Source: Liolophura sinensis (Eukaryota; Mollusca; Polyplacophora; Chitonida; Chitonidae). From it: a stretch of DNA of 50,988 nt. Location: the NCBI RefSeq assembly GCF_032854445.1, contig NW_027018257.1:1-50988 (forward strand), in the 5' to 3' direction. Positions 1-12,732 of the stretch are shown piece by piece (position 1 is the stretch's first letter; each line of letters starts with the position of its first letter). Made by a program: the position numbers and the translations under genes. The notes beneath the pieces were generated by a model. That model ran no database searches. It was not told the DNA's origin and saw nothing but the letters and a program-made list of their open reading frames with translations.

Positions 1-106
1 TTAATTGTCACTACAGGCAAAAGTATTAGTCGGAGAGCAACGCGGTTTGCACCATTCGATTTCTCGTCACAAAACACGTCGGATTAGCCTCTTACCAGCA
101 GCACTG
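1..106. repeat. Partial satellite unit at the left edge
   Basis: This is the last 106 bp or so of a unit that begins outside the window. It carries the CAGGCAAAAGTATTAG variant and AAAACACGTCGG in place of the usual AAAATACGTCGG. The same pair of variants occurs at the end of U8 (3953-4498). Both precede units of the same type (U1 and U9), so this edge looks like another copy of the U8-U9 junction. Confidence 0.9.
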
Positions 107-3100
107 GAACAGTTTTTCCACTTTTGCATTTTTGCCTGGTCTTTTTGTTAATTGAAATCGGCTACACTGTACTCTGTACAATCGCGACTGGTCATTACTA
201 TATTCAACTTTTGACTATAAGTTATGTGCCCTTCGGTAGCCCAGAAGACCTGAAATCTTTGGGCCAAGCCCATTTAACTCACCCAGCAATTGTCTTACTT
301 CTAAGTCCAAGACAATCTCAATGTCTTTATCTACGTGTAGAAAAACCACACCATTTGTACATAAAAAACACAAGGTACTTAATACAGTCTGCTGTAAAAA
401 GTACAACTAAACACTGACCCACATTTATAAGGTGCCAAAAGATGCGGAATTGGGCCAGGCATCGGCAGCTGTTAAAAAATGGCAAATATCCCTGGTTTCC
501 ATGGAGTAAGAGCCGTTGCTGGGCACGTGATTATGACATCAATATTCATTAAATTCATTGATTTGTCGCTACAGCCAAAGTATTAGTTTGGAGAGCAACG
601 CGGTTTGCACCATTCGATTCTCGCCACAAAATACGTCGGATTAGCCTCTTATCAGCTACTGGAACAGTTTTTCCACTTTTGCATTTTTGCCTGGTCTTTT
701 TGTTAATTGAAATCGGCTACACTGTACACTGTACAATCGCGAGTGGTCATTACTATATTTAACTTTTGACTATAAGTTATGTGCCCTTCGGTAGCCCAGA
801 AGACCTAAATCTTTGGGCTAAGCCCATTTAACTCACCCAGCAATTGTCGTACTTCTAAGTCCAAGACAATCTCAATGTCTAATTCTACGTGTAGAAAAAC
901 CACACCATTTGTACGTGAAAAACACAAGGTACTTGATACAGTCTGCTGTAAAAAAGTACAACTGAACACTGACCCACTTCAGTAAGGTGCCAAAAGATGC
1001 GGAATTGAGCCAGGCATCGGCAGCTGTTAAAAAATTGTAAAGTTCCCTGGTTTCCATAGGTAAGAGCCGTTGCTGGCACGTGATTATGACATAAATGATC
1101 ATTTAATTGTAACTACAGGCAAAAGTATTAGTCGGAGAGCAACGCGGTTTGCACATTCGATTTCTCGTCACAAAATACGTCGATTAGCCTCTTACCAGCA
1201 GCACTGGAACAGTTTTTCCACTTTTGCATTTTTGCCTGGTCTTTTTGTTAATTGAAATCGGCTACACTGTACTCTGTACAATCGCGACTGGTCATTACTA
1301 TATTCAACTTTTGACTATAAGTTATGTGCCCTTCGGTAGCCCAGAAGACGTCAAATCTTTGGCTAAGCCCATTTAACTCACCTAGCAATTGTCTTACTTC
1401 TAAGTCCCAAGACAATCTCAATGTCTTTATCTACGTGTAGAAAAACCACACCATTTGTACGTGAAAAACACAAGTACTTGCTACAGTCTGCTGTAAAAAT
1501 ACAACTGACCACAGACCCACATGAATAAGGTGCCAAAAGATGCGGAATTGAGCCAGGCATCGGCAGCTGTTAAAAAATTGCAAATTTCCCTGGTTTCCAT
1601 GGAGTAAGAGCCGTTGCTACGCACGTGATTATGACATAAATGATCATTCAATTGTCACTACAGCCAAAAGTATTGGTCGGAGAGCAACGCGGTTTGCACC
1701 ATTCGATTTCTCGTCACAAAATACGTCGGATTAGCCTCTTACCAGCAGCACTGGAACAGTTTTTCCACTTTTGCATTTTTGCCTGGTCTTTTTGTTAATT
1801 GAAATCGGCTACACTGTACTCTGTACAATCGCGACTGGTCATTACTATATTCAACTTTTGACTATAAGTTATGTGCCCTTCGGTAGCCCAGAAGACCTGA
1901 AATCTTTGGGCTAAGCCCATTTAACTCACCCAGCAATTGCCTTACTTCTAAGTGCAAGACAATCTCAATGTCTTTTATCTACGTGTAGAAAAACCACACC
2001 ATTTGTACGTGAGAAACACAAGGTACTTGATACAGTCTGCTGTAAAAAGTACAACTGAACACTGACCCACTTCAGTAAGGTGCCAAAAGATTCGGAATTG
2101 AGCCAGGCATCGGCAGCTGTTGAAAAATTGCAAATTCCCTGGTTTCCATGGAGTAAGAGCCGTTGCTGGGCACGTGATTATGACATAAATAATCATTCAA
2201 TTGTCACTACAGCCAAAAGTATTAGTCGGAGAGCAACGCGGTTTGCACCATTCGATTTCTCGTCACAAAATACGTCGGATTAGCCTCTTACCAGCAGCAC
2301 TGGAACAGTTTTTCCACTTTTGCATTTTTGCCTGGTCTTTTTGTTAATGAAATCGGCTACACTGTACTCTGTACAATCGCGACTGGTCATTACTATATTC
2401 AACTTTTGACTATAAGTTATGTGCCCTTCTGTAGCCCAGAAAACCTGAAATCTTTGGGCTAAGCCCATTTAACTCACCCAGCAATTGTCTTACTTCTAAG
2501 TCCAAGACAATCTCAATGTCTTTATCTACGTGTAGAAAAACCACACCATTTGTACGTGAAAAACACAAGGTACTTGATACAGTCTGCTGTAAAAAGTACA
2601 ACTGACCACAGACCCACATGAATAAAGTGCCAAAAGATGCGGAATTGAGCCAGGCATCGGCAGGTGTTGAAAAATTGCAAATTTCCCTGGTTTCCATGGA
2701 GTAAGAGCCGTTGCTGGGCACGTGATTATGACATAAATGATCATTCAATTGTCACTACAGCCAAAAGTATTGGTCGGAGAGCAACGCGGTTTGCACCATT
2801 CAATTTCTCCTCACAAAATACGTCGGATTAGCCTCTTACCAGCAGCACTGGAACAGTTTTTCCACTTTTGCATTTTTGCCTGGTCTTTTTGTTAATTGAA
2901 ATCGGCTACACTGTACTCTGTACAATCGCGACTGGTCATTACTATATTCAACTTTTGACTATAAGTTATGTGCCCTTCGGTAGCCCAGAAGACCTGAAAT
3001 CTTTGGGCCAAGCCCATTTAACTCACCCAGCAATTGTCTTACTTCTAAGTCCAAGACAATCTCAATGTCTTTATCTACGTGTAGAAAAACCACACCATTT

Positions 3101-4929
3101 GTACATAAAAAACACAAGGTACTTAATACAGTCTGCTGTAAAAAGTACAACTAAACACTGACCCACATTTATAAGGTGCCAAAAGATGCGGAATTGGGCC
3201 AGGGCATCGGCAGCTGTTAAAAAATGGCAAATATCCCTGGTTTCCATGGAGTAAGAGCCGTTGCTTGGGCACGTGATTATGACATCAATATTCATTGATT
3301 TGTAGCTACAGCCAAAAGTATTAGTTGGAGAGCAACGCGGTTTGCACCATTCGATTTCTCGCCACAAAATACGTCGGATTAGCCTCTTATCAGCAGCACT
3401 GGAACAGTTTTTCCACTTTTGCATTTTTGCCTGGTCTTTTTGTTAATTGAAATCGGCTACACTGTACACTGTACAATCGCGAGTGGTCATTACTATATTT
3501 AACTTTTGACTATAAGTTATGTGCCCTTCGGTAGCCCAGAAGACCTGAAATCTTTGGGCTAAGCCCATTTAACTCACCCAGCAATTGTCTTACTTCTAAG
3601 TCCAAGACAATCTCAATGTCTTTATCTACGTGTAGAAAAACCACACCATTTGTACGTGAAAAACACAAGGTACTTGATACAGTCTGCTGTAAAAAGTACA
3701 ACTGAACACTGACCCACTTCAGTAAGGTGCCAAAAGATGCGGAATTGAGCCAGGCATCGGCAGAGCTGTTAAAAAATTGTAAAGTTCCCTGGTTTCCATG
3801 GAGTAAGAGCCGTTGCTGGGCACGTGATTATGACATAAATGATCATTTAATTGTCACTACAGGTAAAAGTATTAGTCGGAGAGCAACGCGGTTTGCACCA
3901 TTCGATTTCACGTCACAAAATACGTCGGATTAGCCTCTTACCAGCAGCACTGGAACAGTTTTTCCACTTTTGCATTTTTGCTGGTCTTTTTGTTAATTGA
4001 AATCGGCTACACTGTACTCTGTACAATCGCGACTGGTCATTACTATATTCAACTTTTGACTATAAGTTATGTGCCCTTTGGTAGCCCAGAAGACGTCAAA
4101 TCTTTGGCCAAGCCCATTTAACTCACCTAGCAATTGTCTTACTTCTAAGTCCAAGACAATCTCAATGTCTTTATCTACGTGTAGAAAAACCACACCATTT
4201 GTACGTGAAAAACACAAGGTACTTGATACAGTCTGCTGTAAAAAGTACAACTGACCACAGACCCACATGAATAAGGTGCCAAAAGATGCGGAATTGAGCC
4301 AGGCATCGGCAGGTGTGAAAAATTGCAAATTTCCCTGGTTTCCATGGAGTAAGAGCCGTTGCTACGCACGTGATTATGACATAAATGATCATTTAATTGT
4401 CACTACAGGCAAAAGTATTAGTCGGAGAGCAACGCGGTTTGCACCATTCGATTTCTCGTCACAAAACACGTCGGATTAGCCTCTTACCAGCAGCAATGGA
4501 ACAGTTTTTCCACTTTTGCATTTTTGCCTGGTCTTTTTGTTAATTGAAATCGGCTACACTGTACTCTGTACAATCGCGACTGGTCATTACTATATTCAAC
4601 TTTTGACTATAAGTTATGTGCCCTTCGGTAGCCCAGAAGACCTGAAATCTTTGGGCCAAGCCCATTTAACTCACCCAGCAATTGTCTTACTTCTAAGTCC
4701 AAGACAATCTCAATGTCTTTATCTACGTGTAGAAAAACCACACCATTTGTACATAAAAAACACAAGGTACTTAATACAGTCTGCTGTAAAAAGTACAACT
4801 AAACACTGACCCACATTTATAAGGTGCCAAAAGATGCGGAATTGGCCAGGCATCGGCAGCTGTTTAAAAAATGGCAAATATCCCTGGTTTCCATGGAGTA
4901 AGAGCCGTTGCTGGGCACGTGATTATGAC

Positions 4930-4945
4930 ATCAATATTCATTGAT
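4930..4945. other. Alternative dyad ATCAAT-ATTC-ATTGAT (U9)
   Basis: In U1, U6, U9, U19, U23, U39 and U45 the palindrome near offset 433 is replaced by a block of equal length with several substitutions. It forms six-base arms around a four-base loop. U6 has the same site at 3284-3299. The sequence has changed but dyad symmetry at this place has not. U1 carries a 9-bp insertion in this block, at 551-559. Confidence 0.8.
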
Positions 4946-5103
4946 TTGTCGCTACAGCCAAAAGTATTAGTTGGAGAGCAACGCGGTTTGCACCATTCGA
5001 TTTCTCGCCACAAAATACGTCGGATTAGCCTCTTATCAGCAGCACTGGAACAGTTTTTCCACTTTTGCATTTTTGCCTGGTCTTTTTGTTAATTGAAATC
5101 GGC

Positions 5104-5121
5104 TACACTGTACACTGTACA
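5104..5121. repeat. Short direct repeat TACACTG x2 (U10)
   Basis: The unit variant TACACTG TACACTG TACA makes a perfect seven-base direct repeat. In the common form the second copy is TACTCTG. The perfect form occurs in U2, U7, U10, U16, U20, U24 and U46, usually with the CGAGTGG and TATATTTAAC variants nearby, although U10 has CGACTGG and U46 has TATATTCAAC. Confidence 0.75.
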
Positions 5122-5480
5122 ATCGCGACTGGTCATTACTATATTTAACTTTTGACTATAAGTTATGTGCCCTTCGGTAGCCCAGAAGACCTGAAATCTT
5201 TTGGGCTAAGCCCATTTAACTCACCCAGCAATTGTCTTACTTCTAAGTCCAAGACAATCTCAATGTCTTTATCTACGTGTAGAAAAACCACACCATTTGT
5301 ACGTGAAAAACACAAGGTACTTGATACAGTCTGCTGTAAAAAGTACAACTGAACACTGACCCACTTCAGTAAGGTGCCAAAAGATGCGGAATTGAGCCAG
5401 GCATCGGCAGCTGTTAAAAAATTGTAAAGTTCCCTGGTTTCCATGGAGTAAGAGCCGTTGCTGGGCACGTGATTATGACA

Positions 5481-5494
5481 TAAATGATCATTTA
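5481..5494. other. 14-bp perfect palindrome TAAATGATCATTTA (dyad site 4, U10)
   Basis: This is the longest perfect dyad in the unit, at offsets of about 433-446. It is present in units reading GATCATTTAATT. Units with GATCATTCAATT keep only the 10-bp core AATGATCATT. The long form is common in U2-U25 and recurs in U71, U79, U80, U86 (damaged) and U93. A different dyad replaces it in U1, U6, U9, U19, U23, U39 and U45. Confidence 0.85.
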
Positions 5495-8340
5495 ATTGTA
5501 ACTACAGGCAAAAGTATTAGTCGGAGAGCAACGCGGTTTGCACCATTCGATTTCTCGTCACAAAATACGTCGGATTAGCCTCTTACCAGCAGCACTGGAA
5601 CAGTTTTTCCACTTTTGCATTTTTGCCTGGTCTTTTTGTTAATTGAAATCGGCTACACTGTACTCTGTACAATCGCGACTGGTCATTACTATATTCAACT
5701 TTTGACTATAAGTTATGTGCCCTTCGGTAGCCCAGAAGACGTCAAATCTTTGGGCTAAGCCCATTTAACTCACCTAGCAATTGTCTTACTTCTAAGTCCA
5801 AGACAATCTCAATGTCTTTATCTACGTGTAGAAAAACCACACCATTTGTACGTGAAAAACACAAGGTACTTGCTACAGTCTGCTGTAAAAAGTACAACTG
5901 ACCACAGACCCACATGAATAAGGTGCCAAAAGATGCGGAATTGAGCCAGGCATCGGCAGCTGTTGAAAAATTGCAAATTTCCCTGGTTTCCATGGAGTAA
6001 GAGCCGTTGCTACGCACGTGATTATGACATAAATGATCATTTAATTGTCACTACAGGCAAAAGTATTAGTCGGAGAGCAACGCGGTTTGCACCATTCGAT
6101 TTCTCGTCACAAAATACGTCGGATTAGCCTCTTACCAGCAGCACTGGAACAGTTTTTCCACTTTTGCATTTTTGCCTGGTCTTTTTGTTAATTGAAATCG
6201 GCTACACTGTACTCTGTACAATCGCGACTGGTCATTACTATATTCAACTTTTGACTATAAGTTATGTGCCCTTCGGTAGCCCAGAAGACGTCAAATCTTT
6301 GGGCTAAGCCTATTTAACTCACCTAGCAATTGTCTTACTTCTAAGTCCAAGACAATCTCAATGTCTTTATCTACGTGTAGAAAAACCACACCATTTGTAC
6401 GTGAAAAACACAAGGTACTTGATACAGTCTGCTGTAAAAAGTACAACTAAACACTGACCCACATTTATAAGGTGCCAAAAGATGCGGAATTGGGCCAGGC
6501 ATCGGCAGCTGTTGAAAAATTGCAAATATCCCTGGTTTCCATGAGTAAGAGCCGTTGCTGGGCACGTGATTATGACATCAATGATCATTCAATTGTCGCT
6601 ACAGCCAAAAGTATTGGTCGGAGAGCAACGCGGATTGCACCATTCGATTTCTCGTCACAAAATACGTCGGATTAGCCTCTTACCAGCAGCAATGGAACAG
6701 TTTTTCCACTTTTGCATTTTACCTGGTCTCTTTGTTAATTGAAATGGGCTACACTGTATTCTGTACAATCGCGACTGGTCATTACTATATTCAACTTTTG
6801 ACTATAAGTTATGTGCCCTTCGGTAGCCCAGAAGACTGAAATCTTTTGGCTAAGCCCATTTAACTCACCCAGCAATTGTCTTACTTCTAAGTCCAAGGAC
6901 AATCTCAATGTCTTTATCTACGTGTAGAAAAACCACACCATTTGTACGTGAAAAACACAAGGTACTTGATACAGTCTGCTGTAAAAAGTACAACTGACCA
7001 CAGACCCACATGAATAAGGTGCCAAAAGATGCGGAATTGAGCCAGGTATCGGCAGCTGTTGAAAAATTGCAAATTTCCCTGGTTTCCATGGAGTAAGAGC
7101 CGTTGCTGGGCACGTGATTATGACATAAATGATCATTCAATTGTCACTACAGCCAAAAGTATTGGTCGGAGAGCAACGCGGTATGCACCATTAGATTTCA
7201 CGTCACAAAATACGTCGGATTAGCCTCTTACCAGCAGCACTGGAACAGTTTTTCCACTTTTGCATTTTTGCCTGGTCTTTTTGTTAATTGAAATCGGCTA
7301 CACTGTACTCTGTACAATCGCGACTGGTCATTACTATATTCAACTTTTGACTATAAGTTATGTGCCCTTCGGTAGCCAGAAGATCTGAAATCTTTGGGCT
7401 AAGCCCATTTAACTCACCCAGCAATTGCCTTACTTCTAAGTGCAAGACAATCTCAATGTCTTTATCTACGTGTAGAAAAACCACACCATTTGTACGTGAT
7501 AAACACAAGGTACTTGATACAGTCTGCTGTAAAAAGGACAACTGAACACTGACCCACTTCAGTAAGGTGCCAAAAGATGCAGAATTGAGCCAGGCATCGG
7601 CAGCTGTTGAAAAATTGCAAATTTCCCTGGTTTCCATGGAGTAAGAGCCGTTGCTGGGCACGTGATTATGACATAAATGATCATTCAATTGTCACTACAG
7701 CCAAAAGTATTGGTCGGAGAGCAACGCGGTTTGCACCATTCGATTTCTCGTCACAAAATACGTCGGATTAGCCTCTTACCAGCGGCACTGGAACAGTTTT
7801 TCCACTTTTGCATTTTTGCCTGGTCTTTTTGTTAATTGAAATCGGCTACACTGTACTCTGTACAATCGCGACTGGTCATTACTATATTCAACTTTTGACT
7901 AAAGTTATGTGCCCTTCGGTAGCCCAGAAGACCTGAAATCTTTGGGCTAAGCCCATTTAACTCACCCAGCAATTGTCTTACTTCTAAGTGCAAGACAATC
8001 TCAATGTCTTTATCTACGTGTAGAAAAACCCACACCATTTGTACGTGAAAAACACAAGGTACTTGATACAGTCTGCTGTAAAAAGTACAACTAAACACTG
8101 ACCAACATTTATAAGGTGCCAAAAGATGCGGAATTGAGCCAGGCATCGGCAGCTGTTGAAAAAATTGCAAATTTCCCTGGTTTCCATGGAGTAAGAGCCA
8201 TTGCTGGGCACGTGATTATGACATAAATGATCATTCAATTGTCACTACAGCCAAAAGTATTGGTCGGAGAGCAACGCGGTTTGCACCATTCGATTTCTCG
8301 TCACAAAATACGTCGGATTAGCCTCTTACCAGCAGCACTG

Positions 8341-10536
8341 GAACAGTTTTTCCACTTTTGCATTTTTGCCTGGTCTTTTTGTTAATTGAAATCGGCTACA
8401 CTGTACACTGTACAATCGCGAGTGGTCATTACTATATTTAACTTTTGACTATAAGTTATGTGCCCTTCGGTAGCCCAGAAGACCTGAAATCTTTGGGCTA
8501 AGCCCATTTAACTCACCCAGCAATTGTCTTACTTCTAAGTCCAAGACAATCTCAATGTCTTTATCTACGTGTAGAAAAACCACACCATTTGTACGTGAAA
8601 AACACAAGGTACTTGATACAGTCTGCTGTAAAAAGTACAACTGAACACTGACCCACTTCAGTAAGGTGCCAAAAGATGCGGAATTGAGCCAGGCATCGGC
8701 AGCTGTTAAAAAATTGTAAAGTTCCCTGGTTTCCATGGAGTAAGAGCCGTTGCTGGGCACGTGATTATGACATAAATGATCATTTAATTGTAACTACAGG
8801 CAAAAGTATTAGTCGGAGAGCAACGCGGTTTGCACCATTCGATTTCTCGTCACAAAATACGTCGGATTAGCCTCTTACCAGCAGCACTGGAACAGTTTTT
8901 CCACTTTTGCATTTTTGCCTGGTCTTTTTGTTAATTGAAATCGGCTACACTGTACTCTGTACAATCGCGACTGGTCATTACTATATTCAACTTTTGACTA
9001 TAAGTTATGTGCCCTTCGGTAGCCCAGAAGACGTCAAATCTTTGGGCTAAGCCCATTTAACTCACCTAGCAATTGTCTTACTTCTAAGTCCAAGACAATC
9101 TCAATGTCTTTATCTACGTGTAGAAAAACCACACCATTTGTACGTGAAAAACACAAGGTACTTGCTACAGTGTGCTGTAAAAAGTACAACTGACCACAGA
9201 CCCACATGAATAAGGTGCCAAAAGATGCGGAATTGGGCCAGGCATCGGCAGCTGTTAAAAAATTGCAAATATCCCTGGTTTCCATGGAGTAAGAGCCGTT
9301 GCTGGGCACGTGATTATGACATCAATGATCATTCAATTGTCGCTACAGCCAAAAGTATTGGTCGGAGAGCAACGCGGATTGCACCATTCGATTTGTCGTC
9401 ACAAAATACGTCGGATTAGCCTCTTACCAGCAGCAATGGAACAGTTTTTCCACTTTTGCATTTTACCTGGTCTCTTTGTTAATTGAAATCGGCTACACTG
9501 TACTCTGTACAATCGCGACTGGTCATTACTATATTCAACTTTTGACTATAAGTTATGTGCCCTTCGGTAGCCCAGAAGACCTGAAATCTTTTGGCTAAGC
9601 CCATTTAACTCACCCAGCAATTGTCTTACTTCTAAGTGCAAGACAATCTCAATGTCTTTATCTACGTGTAGAAAAACCACACCATTTGTACGTGAAAAAC
9701 ACAAGGTACTTGATACAGTCTGCTGTAAAAAGTACAACTGACCAAAGGCCCACATGAATAAGGTGCCAAAAGATGCGGAATTGAGCCAGGCATCGGCAGC
9801 TGTTGAAAAATTGCAAATTTCCCTGGTTTCCATGGAGTAAGAGCCATTGCTGGGCACGTGATTATGACATAAATGATCATTCAATTGTCACTACAGCCAA
9901 AAGTATTGGTCGGAGAGCAACGCGGTTTGCACCATTCGATTTCTCGTCACAAAATACGTCGGATTAGCCTCTTACCAGCAGCACTGGAACAGTTTTTCCA
10001 CTTTTGCATTTTTGCCTGGTCTTTTTGTTAATTGAAATCGGCTACACTGTACTCTGTACAATCGCGACTGGTCATTACTATATTCAACTTTTGACTATAA
10101 GTTATGTGCCCTTCGGTAGCCCAGAAGACCTGAAATCTTTGGGCCAAGCCCATTTAACTCACCCAGCAATTGTCTTACTTCTAAGTCCAAGACAATCTCA
10201 ATGTCTTTATCTACGTGTAGAAAAAACCACACCATTTGTACATAAAAAACACAAGGTACTTAATACAGTCTGCTGTAAAAAGTACAACTAAACACTGACC
10301 CACATTTATAAGGTGCCAAAAGATGCGGAATTGGGCCAGGCATCGGCAGCTGTTAAAAAATGGCAAATATCCCTGGTTTCCATGGAGTAAGAGCCGTTGC
10401 TGGGCACGTGATTATGACATCAATATTCATTGATTTGTCGCTACAGCCAAAAGTATTATTTGGAGAGCAACGCGGTTTGCACCATTCGATTTCTCGCCAC
10501 AAAATACGTCGGATTAGCCTCTTATCAGCAGCACTG
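8341..10536. repeat. Four-unit higher-order repeat, copy 1 (U16-U19)
   Basis: Units start at 8341, 8890, 9439 and 9987, giving 2,196 bp. The order is: U16 with TACACTG and ATTGTAAAG; U17 with GACGTC, CACCTAGC, CTTGCTAC, AGTGTGCTG and the ATGAAT junction; U18 with ACCTGGTCTCTTTG and the rare ACCAAAGGCCC junction; U19 with GGGCCAAGCCC, GTACATAAAA, the ATTTAT junction and ATGGCAAATA. The next 2,196 bp repeat this order. U16 is the only TACACTG unit not preceded by the alternative-dyad unit, so a past exchange boundary probably lies just before 8341. Confidence 0.9.
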
Positions 10537-12732
10537 GAACAGTTTTTCCACTTTTGCATTTTTGCCTGGTCTTTTTGTTAATTGAAATCGGCTACACTGT
10601 ACACTGTACAATCGCGAGTGGTCATTACTATATTTAACTTTTGACTATAAGTTATGTGCCCTTCGGTAGCCCAGAAGACCTGAAATCTTTGGGCTAAGCC
10701 CATTTAACTCACCCAGCAATTGTCTTACTTCTAAGTCCAAGACAATCTCAATGTCTTTATCTACGTGTAGAAAAACCACACCATTTGTACGTGAAAAACA
10801 CAAGGTACTTGATACAGTCTGCTGTAAAAAGTACAACTGAACACTGACCCCACTTCAGTAAGGTGCCAAAAGATGCGGAATTGAGCCAGCATCGGCAGCT
10901 GTTAAAAAATTGTAAGTTCCCTGGTTTCCATGGAGTAAGAGCCGTTGCTGGGCACGTGATTATGACATAAATGATCATTTAATTGTAACTACAGGCAAAA
11001 GTATTAGTCGGAGAGCAACGCGGTTTGCACCATTCGATTTCTCGTCACAAAATACGTCGGATTAGCCTCTTACCAGCAGCACTGGAACAGTTTTTCCACT
11101 TTTGCATTTTTGCCTGGTCTTTTTGTTAATTGAAATCGGCTACACTGTACTCTGTACAATCGCGACTGGTCATTACTATATTCAACTTTTGACTATAAGT
11201 TATGTGCCCTTCGGTAGCCCAGAAGACGTCAAATCTTTGGGCTAAGCCCATTTAACTCACCTAGCAATTGTCTTACTTCTAAGTCCAAGACAATCTCAAT
11301 GTCTTTATCTACGTGTAGAAAAACCACACCATTTGTACGTGAAAAACACAAGGTACTTGCTACAGTGTGCTGTAAAAAGTACAACTGACCACAGACCCAC
11401 ATGAATAAGGTGCCAAAAGATGCGGAATTGGGCCAGGCATCGGCAGCTGTTAAAAAATTGCAAATATCCCTGGTTTCCATGGAGTAAGAGCCGTTGCTGG
11501 GCACGTGATTATGACATCAATGATCATTTCAATTGTCGCTACAGCCAAAAGTATTGGTCGGAGAGCAACGCGGATTGCACCATTCGATTTGTCGTCACAA
11601 AATACGTCGGATTAGCCTCTTACCAGCAGCAATGGAACAGTTTTTCCACTTTTGCATTTTTACCTGGTCTCTTTGTTAATTGAAATCGGCTACACTGTAC
11701 TCTGTACAATCGCGACTGGTCATTACTATATTCAACTTTTGACTATAAGTTATGTGCCCTTCGGTAGCCCAGAAGACCTGAAATCTTTTGGCTAAGCCCA
11801 TTTAACTCACCCAGCAATTGTCTTACTTCTAAGTGCAAGACAATCTCAATGTCTTTATCTACGTGTAGAAAAACCACACCATTTGTACGTGAAAAACACA
11901 AGGTACTTGATACAGTCTGCTGTAAAAAGTACAACTGACCAAAGGCCCACATGAATAAGGTGCCAAAAGATGCGGAATTGAGCCAGGCATCGGCAGCTGT
12001 TGAAAAATTGCAAATTTCCCTGGTTTCCATGGAGTAAGAGCCGTTGCTACGCACGTGATTATGACATAAATGATCATTTAATTGTCACTACAGGCAAAAG
12101 TATTAGTCGGAGAGCAACGCGGTTTGCACCATTCGATTTCTCGTCACAAAATACGTCGGATTAGCCTCTTACCAGCAGCACTGGAACAGTTTTTCCACTT
12201 TTGCATTTTTGCCTGGTCTTTTTGTTAATTGAAATCGGCTACACTGTACTCTGTACAATCGCGACTGGTCATTACTATATTCAACTTTTGACTATAAGTT
12301 ATGTGCCCTTCGGTAGCCCAGAAGACCTGAAATCTTTGGGCCAAACCCATTTAACTCACCCAGCAATTGTCTTACTTCTAAGTCCAAGACAATCTCAATG
12401 TCTTTATCTACGTGTAGAAAAACCACACCATTTGTACATAAAAAACACAAGGTACTTAATACAGTCTGCTGTAAAAAGTACAACTAAACACTGACCCACA
12501 TTTATAAGGTGCCAAAAGATGCGGAATTGGGCCAGGCATCGGCAGCTGTTAAAAAATGGCAAATATCCCTGGTTTCCATGGAGTAAGAGCCGTTGCTGGG
12601 CACGTGATTATGACATCAATATTCATTGATTTGTCGCTACAGCCAAAAGTATTAGTTGGAGAGCAACGCGGTTTGCACCATTCGATTTCTCGCCACAAAA
12701 TACGTCGGATTAGCCTCTTATCAGCAGCACTG
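10537..12732. repeat. Four-unit higher-order repeat, copy 2 (U20-U23)
   Basis: Units start at 10537, 11085, 11635 and 12184, again totalling 2,196 bp. It shares the rare markers AGTGTGCTG and ACCAAAGGCCC with copy 1. Most differences are isolated changes, such as an extra C near 10851, missing bases near 10890 and 10914, and an extra T near 11527. The last part of U22 (GCTACGCACG, CATTTAATT, CAGGC, ATTAG) differs from U18 in several linked sites and looks like U8 or U11. A short conversion tract or exchange there would explain it. Confidence 0.9.

Larger units (their letters stand above)
107..8340. repeat. Satellite units U1-U15, mixed variants with noisy lengths
   Basis: Unit starts are 107, 662, 1207, 1754, 2303, 2851, 3402, 3953, 4499, 5048, 5598, 6147, 6695, 7243 and 7791. 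A pair of variants recurs as U1-U2, U6-U7 and U9-U10. Its first unit has GTACATAAAA, CTTAATAC, the ATTTAT junction and the alternative dyad. Its second has TACACTG, the CTTCAG junction and ATTGTAAAG. U3, U8 and U11 share GACGTC, CACCTAGC and the ATGAAT junction. U10-U12 (5048-6694) match U24-U26 (12733-14379) in order and variants. Only 3 of 15 intervals are exactly 549 bp. Many of the offsets come from one-base gains or losses seen in a single copy. Confidence 0.92.

Noticed and set aside
2868-3161. Recurrent forward reading frame of about 97 codons, seen intact in some twenty units
   Set aside because: The frame opens at TTG and contains no ATG. Most units have a TAA in it, at the GGGCTAAGCCC dyad, and one base decides whether it is open. 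No signal for selection on codons, no recognised domain, and its position is a fixed part of the satellite unit.
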